From positions 468,706 through 532,705 of the forward strand of contig CAVRHY010000005.1 of assembly GCA_963721105.1 (NCBI GenBank): a DNA stretch of 64,000 bases. The letters run 5' to 3'. Source of the stretch: Thermohalobaculum sp963721105 (GTDB lineage Bacteria; Pseudomonadota; Alphaproteobacteria; Rhodobacterales; Rhodobacteraceae). The stretch's first letter is position 1. Every line of letters starts with the position of its first letter. Under the pieces are notes generated by a model. That model was given only the letters and a program-made list of their open reading frames with translations, did no database searches and was not told where the DNA came from. The position numbers and the translations under genes are program-made. Shown here one piece after another: positions 47,050-55,999 of this stretch.

Positions 47050-47852
47050 TGGGCCCGTCATCGGCGGAGCCCTCTGCCGGCCCGATGACCCCTGCCCCGC
47101 ACCCCTTCGTTCCGCCTGGACGGCAAGCGCGCGCTGGTTGCCGGGGCGTCCTCGGGCCTTGGCCTGGGGGCGGCGGCGGCGCTGGCCGGGGCCGGGGCCG
47201 AGGTCGTGATGGCGGCGCGGCGCGCGGCCGGGCTGGACGAGGCGGTCGCCGCCATCCGGGCCGAGGGCGGGCGGGCCGAGGCGCTGGTGCTCGACATCGC
47301 CGACGTGGAGGCGACGCGGCGGGCGGTGGCGGCGGGCGGGCCGTTCGACGTGATGGTGAACTCGGCCGGCACGGCGCGGCATTCCTCGCTGCTGGCGACG
47401 ACGCCCGAGGACTATGACGCCGTCATGGCGGTCAACCTGCGCGGCGCCTACTTCCTGGCGCAGTCGGTGGCGCGCGGGCTGATCGAGGCCGGGCGCGGCC
47501 GGGCTCGATCATCACGATCTCGTCGCAGATGGGCGTCGTCGGCGGGCCCGAGCGCGCCGTCTACTGCGCCTCGAAGCACGGGCTCGAGGGTTTCACGCGC
47601 GCGATGGCGATCGAGCTCGGGCCGCACGCGATCCGCGTCAACACGATCTGCCCGACCTTCATCCGCACGCCGCTGGCCGAGCAGACGCTCGCGCGGCCCG
47701 AGATGGAGGCCTGGGTGCGCTCGAAGATCAAGCTGCCGCGCCTCGGCGAAGTGCCCGACATCATGGGCGCCGTGCTCTACCTCGCCACGGACGCGGGCGC
47801 GCTTGTCACCGGCACGTCGCTGCTGGTTGATGGCGGCTGGACCGCCGGGTAG
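47049..47852 (+). CDS. SDR family oxidoreductase (two frame changes)
   Basis: Classical SDR: ALVAGASSGLGLGAAAALAG for the cofactor loop, MVNSAGTARHSSLL, catalytic Ser in IITISSQMGV, YCASK, and a C-terminal GTSLLVDGGWTAG. The frame breaks near 47109 (one extra base after PAPHPF) and near 47497 (net two bases, AGR/PGSIITIS). Corrected length is 266 aa. ATG 47049 overlaps the stop of the HpsN-like gene; ATG 47085 is another possible start. Probably acts on the same substrate family. Confidence 0.83.
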
Positions 47853-47917
47853 CCGTCGACCCCGGGCCAGCCCGTCGCAGGCGGCGCCCCGGCTCGCGGC
47901 GACCGGCTCGCGCTGGC

Positions 47918-48100
47918 GCTATCGAGCGGAACCAGACCGACAGCACGCACTTCGCCGATCCCGGCGTCTCCATGCATTGCAGCGCCGGCAGCCCGCCGAC
48001 GGCGGTGACCAGGAACGTCGGCGCGCTTGCCCTGGTCGGCGGGTCGCAGGTGACCGACAGCTGCAGCGTGACAACCGTCGACCTGCCGTTCGGCATCTGA
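47918..48100 (+). pseudogene. Possible C-terminal remnant of an exported protein
   Basis: A short frame reads ERNQTDSTHFADPGVSMHC, then AVTRNVGALALVGG and a Cys-containing end VTTVDLPFGI before TGA. The composition (Thr/Ser/Cys, little Arg) differs from the usual GC-driven random frames and looks like the tail of a secreted beta-rich protein. No start or upstream half can be found. The rest of 47853-48334 holds no supportable gene. Confidence 0.3.
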
Positions 48101-48334
48101 CGCGGTCGCGGAGCGGCGGACGGGCGGGGGAGCGGGCGGGCGCGTGTTGCGGCGGGGCCGGGCGGGCAAGGCAAAACTGGCAGGCGGCCGGGCGCGGTGC
48201 TCCGTTGTGTCCCGGGCCCCGGCGCGCTGGTCACCGGCATCGCTGCCGGTCGGTCGAGACCGGACGGCGGACCGGGCGGAAGCGCGCGGACAGGATGGCG
48301 GGCGGCACCCGGGAAGCCGCCCCCCGCGCCGGGT

Positions 48335-50455
48335 TCAGCCAGACCGCGCGTCCGGCGGGGCCGCCCCGCCGAGGGCGAGCTTGGCGATCTCGCCGGCGAG
48401 CTGGCCCTGCGTGTACGGCTTGTTGAGGCGCGGCAGGTCGATCTCGGTGCCGTCGGGAAAGCTGGCATAGCCCGTCGCCAGCAGGATCGGCAGGTCAGGC
48501 CGCAGCGCTCGCACCGCCTCGGCGAGTTCGACCCCCGTCATTTTCGGCATCGAGAAGTCGGTGATGACCAGGTCGACCGGCTCGCCGGATTCCAGCAGGC
48601 GCAGCGCCTCGGCGCCGCTGTTCGCCTCGATCACCCGGTGGCCGAGGTCCTGCAGCATGTCGACGGTGCTCATCGCGATCAGGAGATCGTCCTCGACCAG
48701 CAGGATGCTCGCGGGCTCGCCCGGGCTGCCGGCGGCGCCGGCCGGCACTGCGGGGGCGGGCGCGGGCGCGGGCGGGCGCTCGGCGGTCTCGCTGTCCGCC
48801 GCCCCGGCGACCGACGCGGCAACCGGCAGCCACAGCGTCGCGCTGGTGCCGTGGCCGAGGGTGCTGTCCAGCGCCAGGGCGCCGTTCATCTGCACGGCCA
48901 GGCCGTGGATCATCGACAGCCCGAGGCCGGTGCCCTTGCCGACCTCCTTGGTCGAGAAGAACGGCTCGATCGCCCGGCTCAGCGTGTCCGGGCTCATGCC
49001 GGTGCCCTCGTCGATCACGGCAAGCCGGACGTAGCGGCCAGGCGGCAGATCGCTGTCGGCGGGCGGCTCGGTGGCGTCGGCGCGGATGATGACGGTGCCG
49101 CCGTCCGGCATCGCGTCGCGCGCGTTCACCACCAGGTTCAGCAGCGCCAGCTCGGTCTGGTTGGCGTCGGCCAGGACCGCCGGCAGCCCGTCGGCGATCT
49201 CGACGCGGATCTCGACCGCGTGCTCGACGGAGCGTTCCATCAGGCTGGCCAGCCCGCGCACCAGCCCGCCCAGGTCGACCGGCCTGACCTCCAGCGCCTG
49301 CTGGCGGGCGAAGGCGAGCATCCGCTGCGTCAGCGCCGCGCCGCGCCGCGCGCCCTGCAGCGCGCCGTCGATCAGCCGCTGCATCCTGGCGTCCTCGGGC
49401 GCCGTCCGGCGCAGCAGGTCCAGATTGCCCAGCACCGCCATCAGCAGGTTGTTGAAGTCGTGCGCCACGCCGCCCGTCAACTGGCCGAGGATCTCCATCT
49501 TCTGCGCCTGGCGCAGCTGCTGCTCGGCCAGCTCGCGCTGGCGCATCTCGTCGACGACCTGGGCGTGCGCCTGCTCGAGCTCGGCCGTGCGCTCGGCGAC
49601 GCGGGCCTCCAGCATCCCCGTCAGCTCCAGCAGCTCCATCTCGGCCTGCTTGCGGTCGGTCACGTCGCGCAAGACGCCGACCAGCCGCGGCCGGGGGGCG
49701 CGGTGCTGCGGCACCACGCGGGCGCGCACCTCCAGCCAGCGCACCGTGCCGTCCGGCCGGACGACGCGGTGCTCGGCCGCGAAGTCGCCGCCGCGCCGGC
49801 GACCCATGGCGATCGCGCGGCGCACCAGCGGGGCGTCCTCGGGGTGGACCTGCGCGAAGGCGTCAGCAAAGGTGAACGGCTCGTCCGGGGTTCGGCCAAA
49901 GTTGGCGCGGCAGACATCGGAGGCATCGAGCGAGAGGTCGAGGAGGTCCAGCTCCCACGAGCCGAACCGCCCGGCGGACAGCGCCGTGCGCAACCGCTCC
50001 TCGCTCTCGCGCAGCTCCTCCAGCCGCGAGCGCGCCTCGTACTGCCGCATCCGGCCGCGCAGCGCCGCGCGCGCCAGGCTGGCGAAGGTGGTCGGGTGGA
50101 ACGGCCGCTCGACGAAGGTGACGTTGCCCAGCACCTCGGACAGCCGCGCGGCGCGGGGATTGAGCTCGGGCCCGCCGCCGCGGCTGGTCAGCACGATGAA
50201 CGGCATGTCCGACCAGCTCGGCTGCGCGGCCAGCCAGTCGGCCATCGGGCGCAGGTTCGCCCGGCGCGTCGCCTCGTCCGCCAGGACGACGAAGGTGATC
50301 TCGGGCGACAGCTGGCCGACAAGGTCGTTCAGGTCGGCGCAGGCCCGCGCCTGCACGCCGACCTCGGCCAGCAGCTGGGCCGCGACCTCGGCATCCCGCC
50401 CGTGCGGGGCAAGCAGAAGCGCCGCGACGACCCTTTCGCGGTCGGCCTGCGTCAC
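48335..50455 (-). CDS. Hybrid sensor histidine kinase with N-terminal pseudo-receiver and PAS
   Basis: 706-aa cytosolic hybrid kinase. Order: a degenerate receiver-like domain (about 1-130), coiled coil, PAS (about 150-270; WEVRARVVP-type strand), second coiled coil, HisKA with GGVAHDFNNLLMA, HATPase with NLVVNARDAM, DEGTGM and GKGTGLGLSMI, and a C-terminal receiver (LLVEDDLLIA, VITDFSMPKMTG, LNKPY). No transmembrane helix. It starts at GTG 50455, overlapping the stop of the KaiC-like gene, so the pair is translationally coupled and probably functions together. Confidence 0.93.
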   Translation of the reverse strand: MTQADRERVVAALLLAPHGRDAEVAAQLLAEVGVQARACADLNDLVGQLSPEITFVVLADEATRRANLRPMADWLAAQPSWSDMPFIVLTSRGGGPELNPRAARLSEVLGNVTFVERPFHPTTFASLARAALRGRMRQYEARSRLEELRESEERLRTALSAGRFGSWELDLLDLSLDASDVCRANFGRTPDEPFTFADAFAQVHPEDAPLVRRAIAMGRRRGGDFAAEHRVVRPDGTVRWLEVRARVVPQHRAPRPRLVGVLRDVTDRKQAEMELLELTGMLEARVAERTAELEQAHAQVVDEMRQRELAEQQLRQAQKMEILGQLTGGVAHDFNNLLMAVLGNLDLLRRTAPEDARMQRLIDGALQGARRGAALTQRMLAFARQQALEVRPVDLGGLVRGLASLMERSVEHAVEIRVEIADGLPAVLADANQTELALLNLVVNARDAMPDGGTVIIRADATEPPADSDLPPGRYVRLAVIDEGTGMSPDTLSRAIEPFFSTKEVGKGTGLGLSMIHGLAVQMNGALALDSTLGHGTSATLWLPVAASVAGAADSETAERPPAPAPAPAVPAGAAGSPGEPASILLVEDDLLIAMSTVDMLQDLGHRVIEANSGAEALRLLESGEPVDLVITDFSMPKMTGVELAEAVRALRPDLPILLATGYASFPDGTEIDLPRLNKPYTQGQLAGEIAKLALGGAAPPDARSG

Positions 50456-51966
50456 CCGTTGTCTCCGATCGGAAGCAGCGGGTCGGGGCTGTCCTGGCCA
50501 AGCGGGTTGAAGGTCGGGATGCCCCGGAGGATGCCGTGGAACTCATGCAGCGGGTCGCCGAGCGCCAGCCCGTCGCCGTTGATGCGGAACTCGCGAATCG
50601 AATCCTCGTGTCGCCCCATGCGCTTCTTGATGACCGAAACGGCCCGGCGCACCAGGCCGCGGGCCTCGAAATAGCGCAGCAGGATCACGGTGTCGGCCAA
50701 GTATGTCAGGTCGACGGGAGAGTGCATCTCGCCGATCAGGCCATGCTGGGCGACTGTCAGGAACGTCGTCGCCCCCCGCCGGTTCAGGAATTGCAGAAGC
50801 TCGTGGACGTGCAGGATCAGCGCGCTCTCTTCGGGCATCGCGGCCTGGTAGCCGTTCAGGCTGTCGATGACGACGGTCCGGGCGTCGGAATCGCGGACGC
50901 ATTCGCGCACGCGGTGGGCGAACTCGCCGGGCGAAAGCTCGGCCGCGTCGACCTGCTCGATGTGCAGCGCGCCGGACGCTTGCCATGCCCGCAGGTCGAA
51001 GCCCAGCGCCTCGGCCCGATCGAACAGCAGCCCCAGTTCCTCGTCGAAGGCGAAGATGGCCGCCTGCTCGCCGCGACCGATCGCCGAGGCGACAAACTGC
51101 ATCGTGAAGATGCTCTTGCCCGCCCCGGCCGGCCCGAGGACGAGCGCGCTCGAGCCTTGCTCGATGCCGCCGCCCAGCAGCGCATCCAGCCGGGGCAGCC
51201 CGCTGCTCAATTGCCTTCGGACGAAGCCCGAGCGGTGCTCGGCAGCGACCAGGCGCGGAAAGACCTGGACGCCGCCGGTGCGGATGGTGAAGTCGTGATA
51301 GCCGCCGCGGAATTGCTGGCCGCGGTACTTCAGGATGCGCAGCCGCCGCCGCTCGGCGCCGTAGGTCGGCGCCAGCTCCTCGAGGCGGGTGACGCCGTGG
51401 ACGACGCTGTGCACCGTCTTGTCCTGGGTGTCCGAGGTCAGGTCATCGAGCATCAGCACCGTCGTGCCGCGCCGGGCGAAATAGTGCTTCAGCGCCAGGA
51501 TCTGCCGGCGATAGCGCAGCGAGCTCTGCGCCAGCAGGCGGATCTCGGACAGGCTGTCCAGCACGATGCGCTGCGGCTGGACGCGCTCGATGGCGTCGAA
51601 GATCAGCCGCGTCGTCTCGCCAAGCTCGAGGTCGGACGAATACAGCAGGCTCTGCTGCTGGTCTTCGTTCAGCAGGCTTTCGGGCGGCACCAGCTCGAAG
51701 ATCTCGACGTTGCCGTCGATCGTCCAGCCATGCGACGCGGCGCCGTCGCGCAGCTCGGCCTCGGTCTCGGACAGCGTGATGTAGAGCCCGGTCTCGCCGG
51801 CCGCGGCGCCTTCGAGCAGGAAGCGGAGCGCGATCGTCGTCTTGCCGGTACCGGGCATCCCTTCGAGCAGGAAGACGTGGCCGGACGAAAAGCCGCCGTT
51901 CATGATGTCGTCCAGCCCCGGCACGCCGGTGCGCGCCATTGGCGCCGGTACTCTGTCGGCCGTCAT
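50452..51966 (-). CDS. KaiC-like dual-domain RecA ATPase
   Basis: 504-aa protein with two KaiC/RadA-type ATPase domains: TGVPGLDDIMNGGFSSGHVF with Walker A EGMPGTGKTT, and SGLPRLDALLGGGIEQGSSA with Walker A LGPAGAGKS. Walker B-like strands are RIVLDSLSEIR and TVVIDSLNGYQ. The length is close to cyanobacterial KaiC (about 519). The ATG at 51966 has GGAG upstream and is used instead of a much longer GC-driven frame. No KaiA or KaiB gene is seen; the partner here is the hybrid kinase. A timing or stress-signalling role is inferred only. Confidence 0.92.
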   Translation of the reverse strand: MTADRVPAPMARTGVPGLDDIMNGGFSSGHVFLLEGMPGTGKTTIALRFLLEGAAAGETGLYITLSETEAELRDGAASHGWTIDGNVEIFELVPPESLLNEDQQQSLLYSSDLELGETTRLIFDAIERVQPQRIVLDSLSEIRLLAQSSLRYRRQILALKHYFARRGTTVLMLDDLTSDTQDKTVHSVVHGVTRLEELAPTYGAERRRLRILKYRGQQFRGGYHDFTIRTGGVQVFPRLVAAEHRSGFVRRQLSSGLPRLDALLGGGIEQGSSALVLGPAGAGKSIFTMQFVASAIGRGEQAAIFAFDEELGLLFDRAEALGFDLRAWQASGALHIEQVDAAELSPGEFAHRVRECVRDSDARTVVIDSLNGYQAAMPEESALILHVHELLQFLNRRGATTFLTVAQHGLIGEMHSPVDLTYLADTVILLRYFEARGLVRRAVSVIKKRMGRHEDSIREFRINGDGLALGDPLHEFHGILRGIPTFNPLGQDSPDPLLPIGDNG

Positions 51967-52191
51967 CAAACACTCCAATATCCCGGTTCGGGCCGGGCAC
52001 GACTTTATACCGCGCGTTTCGACTGTATACGTCCAAAAACATAACCTTGGCTGCCGGCTCGCCAGAGCCGCCCACAGGCACCGCCGGCGGCGGCCGCGCC
52101 GCGATCCGGCCACTGGCGGGGCGCGGCGCTTTGCGCGAGACTGCGCCCGCAATTGGTGGAACGCGGCGGAGGGACGCCGGCAGGAGGGAAG

Positions 52192-53013
52192 ATGACACGC
52201 GAGGAAAAGGTCGCCCGCTTCCGGGCGCTGCACCGGCCGGGGCAGCCGTTGCTGATGCCGAACCCCTGGGACCTCGGCAGCGCGCGGGTGCTGGCGGCGC
52301 TGGGGGCCGAGGCGCTGGCCACGACCTCGAGCGGGCACGCCTTCACGCTGGGCCGGCCGGACATGGGCCGCGTCAGCCGCGACGAGGCGCTGGAGCACGC
52401 GGCGGCGATCTGCGGCGCCGTCAATGTGCCGGTGAACGGCGACCTCGAGAACTGCTACGCGCGCGAGCCGGACCGGGCGGCCGAAACGATCGGGCTGGCG
52501 GCGAAGGCGGGGCTGGCCGGCTGCTCGATCGAGGACACCGACCTGCCGGGCAGCGACGCCTACCCGTTCGACCTGGCGCTCGCGCGGGTGGTGGCCGCGG
52601 TCGCGGCGGCGCGTGAGGCCGGGATCGTGCTGACGGCGCGGGCCGACGGGTTCCTGACGAAGGCCTACGACACGGCCGAGGCGGTGCGCCGCTGCCGCGC
52701 CTTCGCCGAGGCCGGGGCGGACGTGATCTACGCGCCGCTGGTCCCCGTCGAGACGCTGGAGGAGATCTGCCGGATCGGCCCGCCGGTCAACGCGCTGGCC
52801 GCCGGCAAGTTCGCCGAGATCCCGGTCGCCGAGTACGCCCGCATGGGCGTTGCCCGCATCTCGATCGGCGGCGCGCTGGCCCGGGCGACGCACAGGCTGA
52901 TCGTCGATGCCGGCCGCGCGATGCTCGAGCAGGGCGACCTGACCCCCCTGACGCGCACCGCCGGGGCCGCCGAGATCGACCCGCTGCTGGAAAAGGGCGC
53001 CGGCGCGGGGTGA
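52192..53013 (+). CDS. Isocitrate lyase/PEP mutase family protein
   Basis: 273-aa TIM-barrel enzyme of the ICL/PEP mutase superfamily: LLMPNPWDLGSARVLAALGA, TTSSGHAFTLGRPD, the metal-binding NGDLENCYAREPD, SIEDTDLPGSDAYPFDLA and LTARADGFL. The usual catalytic Cys loop of methylisocitrate lyase is not obvious, so it may act as a lyase or phosphonomutase on another substrate. AGGAGGGAAG precedes the ATG at 52192. Confidence 0.88.
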   Translation: MTREEKVARFRALHRPGQPLLMPNPWDLGSARVLAALGAEALATTSSGHAFTLGRPDMGRVSRDEALEHAAAICGAVNVPVNGDLENCYAREPDRAAETIGLAAKAGLAGCSIEDTDLPGSDAYPFDLALARVVAAVAAAREAGIVLTARADGFLTKAYDTAEAVRRCRAFAEAGADVIYAPLVPVETLEEICRIGPPVNALAAGKFAEIPVAEYARMGVARISIGGALARATHRLIVDAGRAMLEQGDLTPLTRTAGAAEIDPLLEKGAGAG

Positions 53014-53401
53014 GCCGCCAGGCGGCCGGAGGCGGCGCGGGCTGTTCCACGGGGTGGGCGCTCCGCTCGCCGTGCCGCGCTTCAATCGCGCTCCGGGCCG
53101 AGCGCAGCCGGGCTCGCGGTGTCGCGCTCCGGCCCGCCCTGCCCCGCAACTCCGACCCGATCGCGGCGAAACCGCGCCGGATGTCCTGAAAGCGACCTGT
53201 CCGTCGCGAACAGGCGGTTCGCGGCGGGCGGCGCCGTGCAAGGTGTCCGGACGATTATCCGTGCCGGTGTGCTGCCGATGGACGTCGACCACCTGCTCGC
53301 CATTGTCGTCCGAACGATCGGCGCCGTGCGCGGGCGTGCGGCGCGGGGGTCTCCGGGCTGAGCCTTTGACCTCTCGGCGCAGCCATCACGCAGGACGACC
53401 C
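53014..53401. other. 388-base gap upstream of the MttB homologue
   Basis: No gene that I can support. The frames present are Arg/Pro-rich. The start region of the MttB-family gene lies at its end (GGACGA before ATG 53402). Confidence 0.45.
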
Positions 53402-54979
53402 ATGAGCACAGATCCACTGGACTGCGAACCCCGCCGCGTTGCACGCCGCGCGGGCGGCCGCGCCGCTCGCCAGGCGCTGCGCGCGGCACCGCTGGCCGAG
53501 GACGTCCGGCCCGTCCGCGCCGGCCTGACCGGCGGCACCTACTCGCCGCTGACCGAGGCCGGGGTGCAGCGCATCCACCAGGCGGCGCTGGACGCCTGCG
53601 AGCAGATCGGCTTTGCCGACGCGCCGCCCAGCGGCGTCGAGATCCTGACCGGCGCCGGCGGCGTCCTGGGCGAGGACGGCCGCATCCGCCTGCCCCGCGC
53701 GCTGATCGAGGACATGCTGGCCAAGGCCGCGCGCGACATCACGCTGCACGGCCAGGCGCCGAAGCACGACCTGCACCTGACCGGCACCCGCGTCCATTAC
53801 GGCACGGCGGGCGCCGCGGTTCACGTCGTCGACGTCGAGAAGCGCGAGTACCGCGAGTCGACCGTGCAGGACCTCTACGACGCCGCGCGCATCGTCGAGG
53901 TGCTGGACAACGTCCACTTCTTCCAGCGGCCGATGGTCTGCCGCGACATCGTCGACAATCTCGAGATGGACCTCAACACGCTCTACGCCTGCGTGCGGGG
54001 AACGTCCAAGCATGTCGGCACCAGCTTCTCGGAGCCGCCGCACGTCGCCCCGGCCTTCGAGATGCTGCACATGCTGGCCGGCGGCGAGGCCGAGTGGCGG
54101 GCCCGGCCCTTCGTCTCGAACTCGAACTGCTTCGTCGTGCCGCCGATGAAGTTCGCGACCGACGCCTGCACGACGATGGAGCACTGCATCCGCGGCGGCA
54201 TGCCGGTGCTGCTGCTCTCGGCCGGCCAGGCTGGCGCCACCGCCCCCGCGCCGATCGCCGGGACCATCGTCCAGGCGGTCGCCGAGTGCATGGCGGGCGT
54301 CGTCTACGTCAACGCGATGGCGCCGGGGCATCCCGCGATCTTCGGCACCTGGCCCTTCGTCAGCGACCTGCGCACCGGCGCGATGTCGGGCGGCTCGGGC
54401 GAGCAGGCGCTGCTCACCGCGGGCCTCGCGCAGATGCACCGCTTCTACGGCCTGCCGGGCGGCGCCGCGGCGGGGATCGCCGACGCCAAGCTGCCCGACA
54501 TGCAGGCCGGCTGGGAGCAGGGCATCTCGAACGTCATGGCGGGGCTGGCCGGGCTGAACATGGTCTACGAGGCGGTCGGCATGCACGCATCCCTGCTGGG
54601 CTTCTGCCTGGAGTCGCTGATCCTCGGCGACGACATGCTGGGCCAGTGCCTGCGCTGCGTGCGCGGCATCGAGGTGACCGAGGACTCGGTCTCGCTCGAG
54701 GTCATGCGCTCGGTCTGCCTCGACGGGCCGGGGCACTATCTGGGGCACGCGCAGACGCTGGGGCTGATGCAGACGGAATACGTCTACCCGGCGCTGGGCG
54801 ACCGGACCTCGCCCAAGGAGTGGGTCGAGATCGGCCGGCCCGACCTTGTCGCCAAGGCGATCGAGCGCAAGCGGCAGATCCTGTCGACCGTGTTCCCGCG
54901 CCACGTCCGGGACGAAGCCGACCGGGCGGTGCGCGAGCGTTTCGCCATCCACCTGCCGCAGCGGGCAGTGGGGCTCTAA
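53402..54979 (+). CDS. MttB superfamily (non-pyrrolysine) methyltransferase
   Basis: 525-aa member of the trimethylamine methyltransferase family. TGGTYSPLTEAGVQRIHQAA begins the domain; YGTAGAAVHVVDVEKREYRE, FFQRPMVCRDIVDNLEMDLN and GSGEQALLTAGLAQMHRFYG are typical. No in-frame TAG occurs, so it is the pyrrolysine-free type (MtgB-like), of which characterised members demethylate quaternary amines such as glycine betaine onto a corrinoid protein. No corrinoid protein gene is adjacent; a cobalamin adenosyltransferase lies at 58.3 kb. Substrate is unproven. Confidence 0.9.
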   Translation: MSTDPLDCEPRRVARRAGGRAARQALRAAPLAEDVRPVRAGLTGGTYSPLTEAGVQRIHQAALDACEQIGFADAPPSGVEILTGAGGVLGEDGRIRLPRALIEDMLAKAARDITLHGQAPKHDLHLTGTRVHYGTAGAAVHVVDVEKREYRESTVQDLYDAARIVEVLDNVHFFQRPMVCRDIVDNLEMDLNTLYACVRGTSKHVGTSFSEPPHVAPAFEMLHMLAGGEAEWRARPFVSNSNCFVVPPMKFATDACTTMEHCIRGGMPVLLLSAGQAGATAPAPIAGTIVQAVAECMAGVVYVNAMAPGHPAIFGTWPFVSDLRTGAMSGGSGEQALLTAGLAQMHRFYGLPGGAAAGIADAKLPDMQAGWEQGISNVMAGLAGLNMVYEAVGMHASLLGFCLESLILGDDMLGQCLRCVRGIEVTEDSVSLEVMRSVCLDGPGHYLGHAQTLGLMQTEYVYPALGDRTSPKEWVEIGRPDLVAKAIERKRQILSTVFPRHVRDEADRAVRERFAIHLPQRAVGL

Positions 54980-55172
54980 GCGACCGGCGGCGCCGGCCGG
55001 CGGGGAAAGCGCCCCGGAGAGCGATGCAGCGATCACGACCGGCTCGCCAAGCGCGTGCCGGTCGGGGCTGCGTGCCGGCGACCGTGCCTGATCTGACGGA
55101 CGTTGCGGGGTTGCCGAAAGGCGCGTGAATTCGCGGACAATTTTTCAACCACAGCGAGAGCGGGAGAACATC

Positions 55173-55640
55173 ATGGCGAAGATCCAGGGCAGCTGCCTGT
55201 GCGGCAAGGTGCATTACGAGACCGACGCCGAGCCGGCGATGGTGGTCAACTGCTACTGCAAGACCTGCCAGAAGAACTCGGGCACCACCAACAGCTACAA
55301 CTACGCCGTGCCCGAGGGGTCGGTGAAGATCACCGGCGACACGGTCAAGACCTACGAGGACCACTCGGGCGCCAGCGGCAAGCCGTTCTACCGCAAGTTC
55401 TGCTCGAACTGCGGCTCGCACTTCATCTCGGGCGGCGCGGCCTATGAGGGGCTGGAGTTCATCAAGGCCGGCACGATCGACGGCGACCACGCGGCGCCCG
55501 GCGCGCACATCTGGACCGACGAAAAGCTGAGCTGGCAGGCCCTGCCCGAGGGCGCGCAGACCTTCCCGAAGCAACCCGGGCTAGGGGGCGCATCAGGCCA
55601 GCCATGTCGCCGGTCGCGCTCGACGGGACAAAGCTGCTGA
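55173..55640 (+). CDS. GFA (glutathione-dependent formaldehyde-activating) family protein
   Basis: Zinc protein of the GFA/CENP-V family, up to 155 aa: GSCLCGKVHYE, NCYCKTCQKNSGTTNSYNY and RKFCSNCGSHFISGG provide the zinc-binding cysteines. It may trap or transfer thiol adducts; being next to an MttB homologue fits a C1 context, but this is inference. The last 20 residues (after TFPKQPG) are Ser/Arg/Cys-rich and overlap the next gene, so the natural stop may have been lost to an indel. Confidence 0.85.
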   Translation: MAKIQGSCLCGKVHYETDAEPAMVVNCYCKTCQKNSGTTNSYNYAVPEGSVKITGDTVKTYEDHSGASGKPFYRKFCSNCGSHFISGGAAYEGLEFIKAGTIDGDHAAPGAHIWTDEKLSWQALPEGAQTFPKQPGLGGASGQPCRRSRSTGQSC

Positions 55641-55999
55641 TCCTTATGACGGCCGGCGGCGTGTTCGCTCTGGCCGGTCTCTGGCTGATGTTCCGCCCGC
55701 CGGTCCAGGGGCAGGCGGCGCACGTCGAGCTCTTCGGCATGAAGTTCCAGTCGTCCTCCGCGGGGCTTCTGGTCTTCCTGATCGGCGCGGTCTTCCTGGC
55801 CGTGCCGGTCTTCGTGCCCGAGCGCGAACAGCGGCCCGGCGGCGCAGCCCCGCAGGGTCCGGGCACGCCGGCGAGTCTCCGGGCGCAGGCGCGCCAAGGC
55901 GCCGGCGACGGCTGCGCCGGGAACACTGTCGTCCTTGCCGACGGCCGGACGCCCGGGAGATCGAGCCCAACGACCAGGTCCGGCAGGCAAATCGGGTGA
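55604..55999 (+). CDS. Small membrane protein with a broken PPC-like C-terminal extension
   Basis: From ATG 55604 the product has two hydrophobic segments (LLILMTAGGVFALAGLWLMF and AGLLVFLIGAVFLAVPVFV) around VELFGMKFQSSS. After about residue 110 the frame becomes low complexity. In a neighbouring frame the text EIEPNDQVRQANRVKPGSRV appears, an EPND signature of bacterial pre-peptidase C-terminal domains, then IEVGVIISGRGNIVRDIFDE in another. The gene therefore probably continues to about 56330 with several indels. Function unknown. Confidence 0.5.
   Translation: MSPVALDGTKLLILMTAGGVFALAGLWLMFRPPVQGQAAHVELFGMKFQSSSAGLLVFLIGAVFLAVPVFVPEREQRPGGAAPQGPGTPASLRAQARQGAGDGCAGNTVVLADGRTPGRSSPTTRSGRQIG

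Noticed and set aside
50452..53292. A 946-residue KaiC-containing protein
   Set aside because: The part upstream of 51966 is Arg/Gly/Pro-rich, lies antisense to the PEP-mutase family gene and has no similarity; ATG 51966 has a good RBS.
53119..53361. 80-residue plus-strand open frame upstream of the MttB homologue
   Set aside because: No RBS, no recognisable motif and a composition typical of chance frames.
53402..54979. Pyrrolysine-containing trimethylamine methyltransferase
   Set aside because: There is no in-frame TAG in the 525-codon frame, and no pyl genes are seen.
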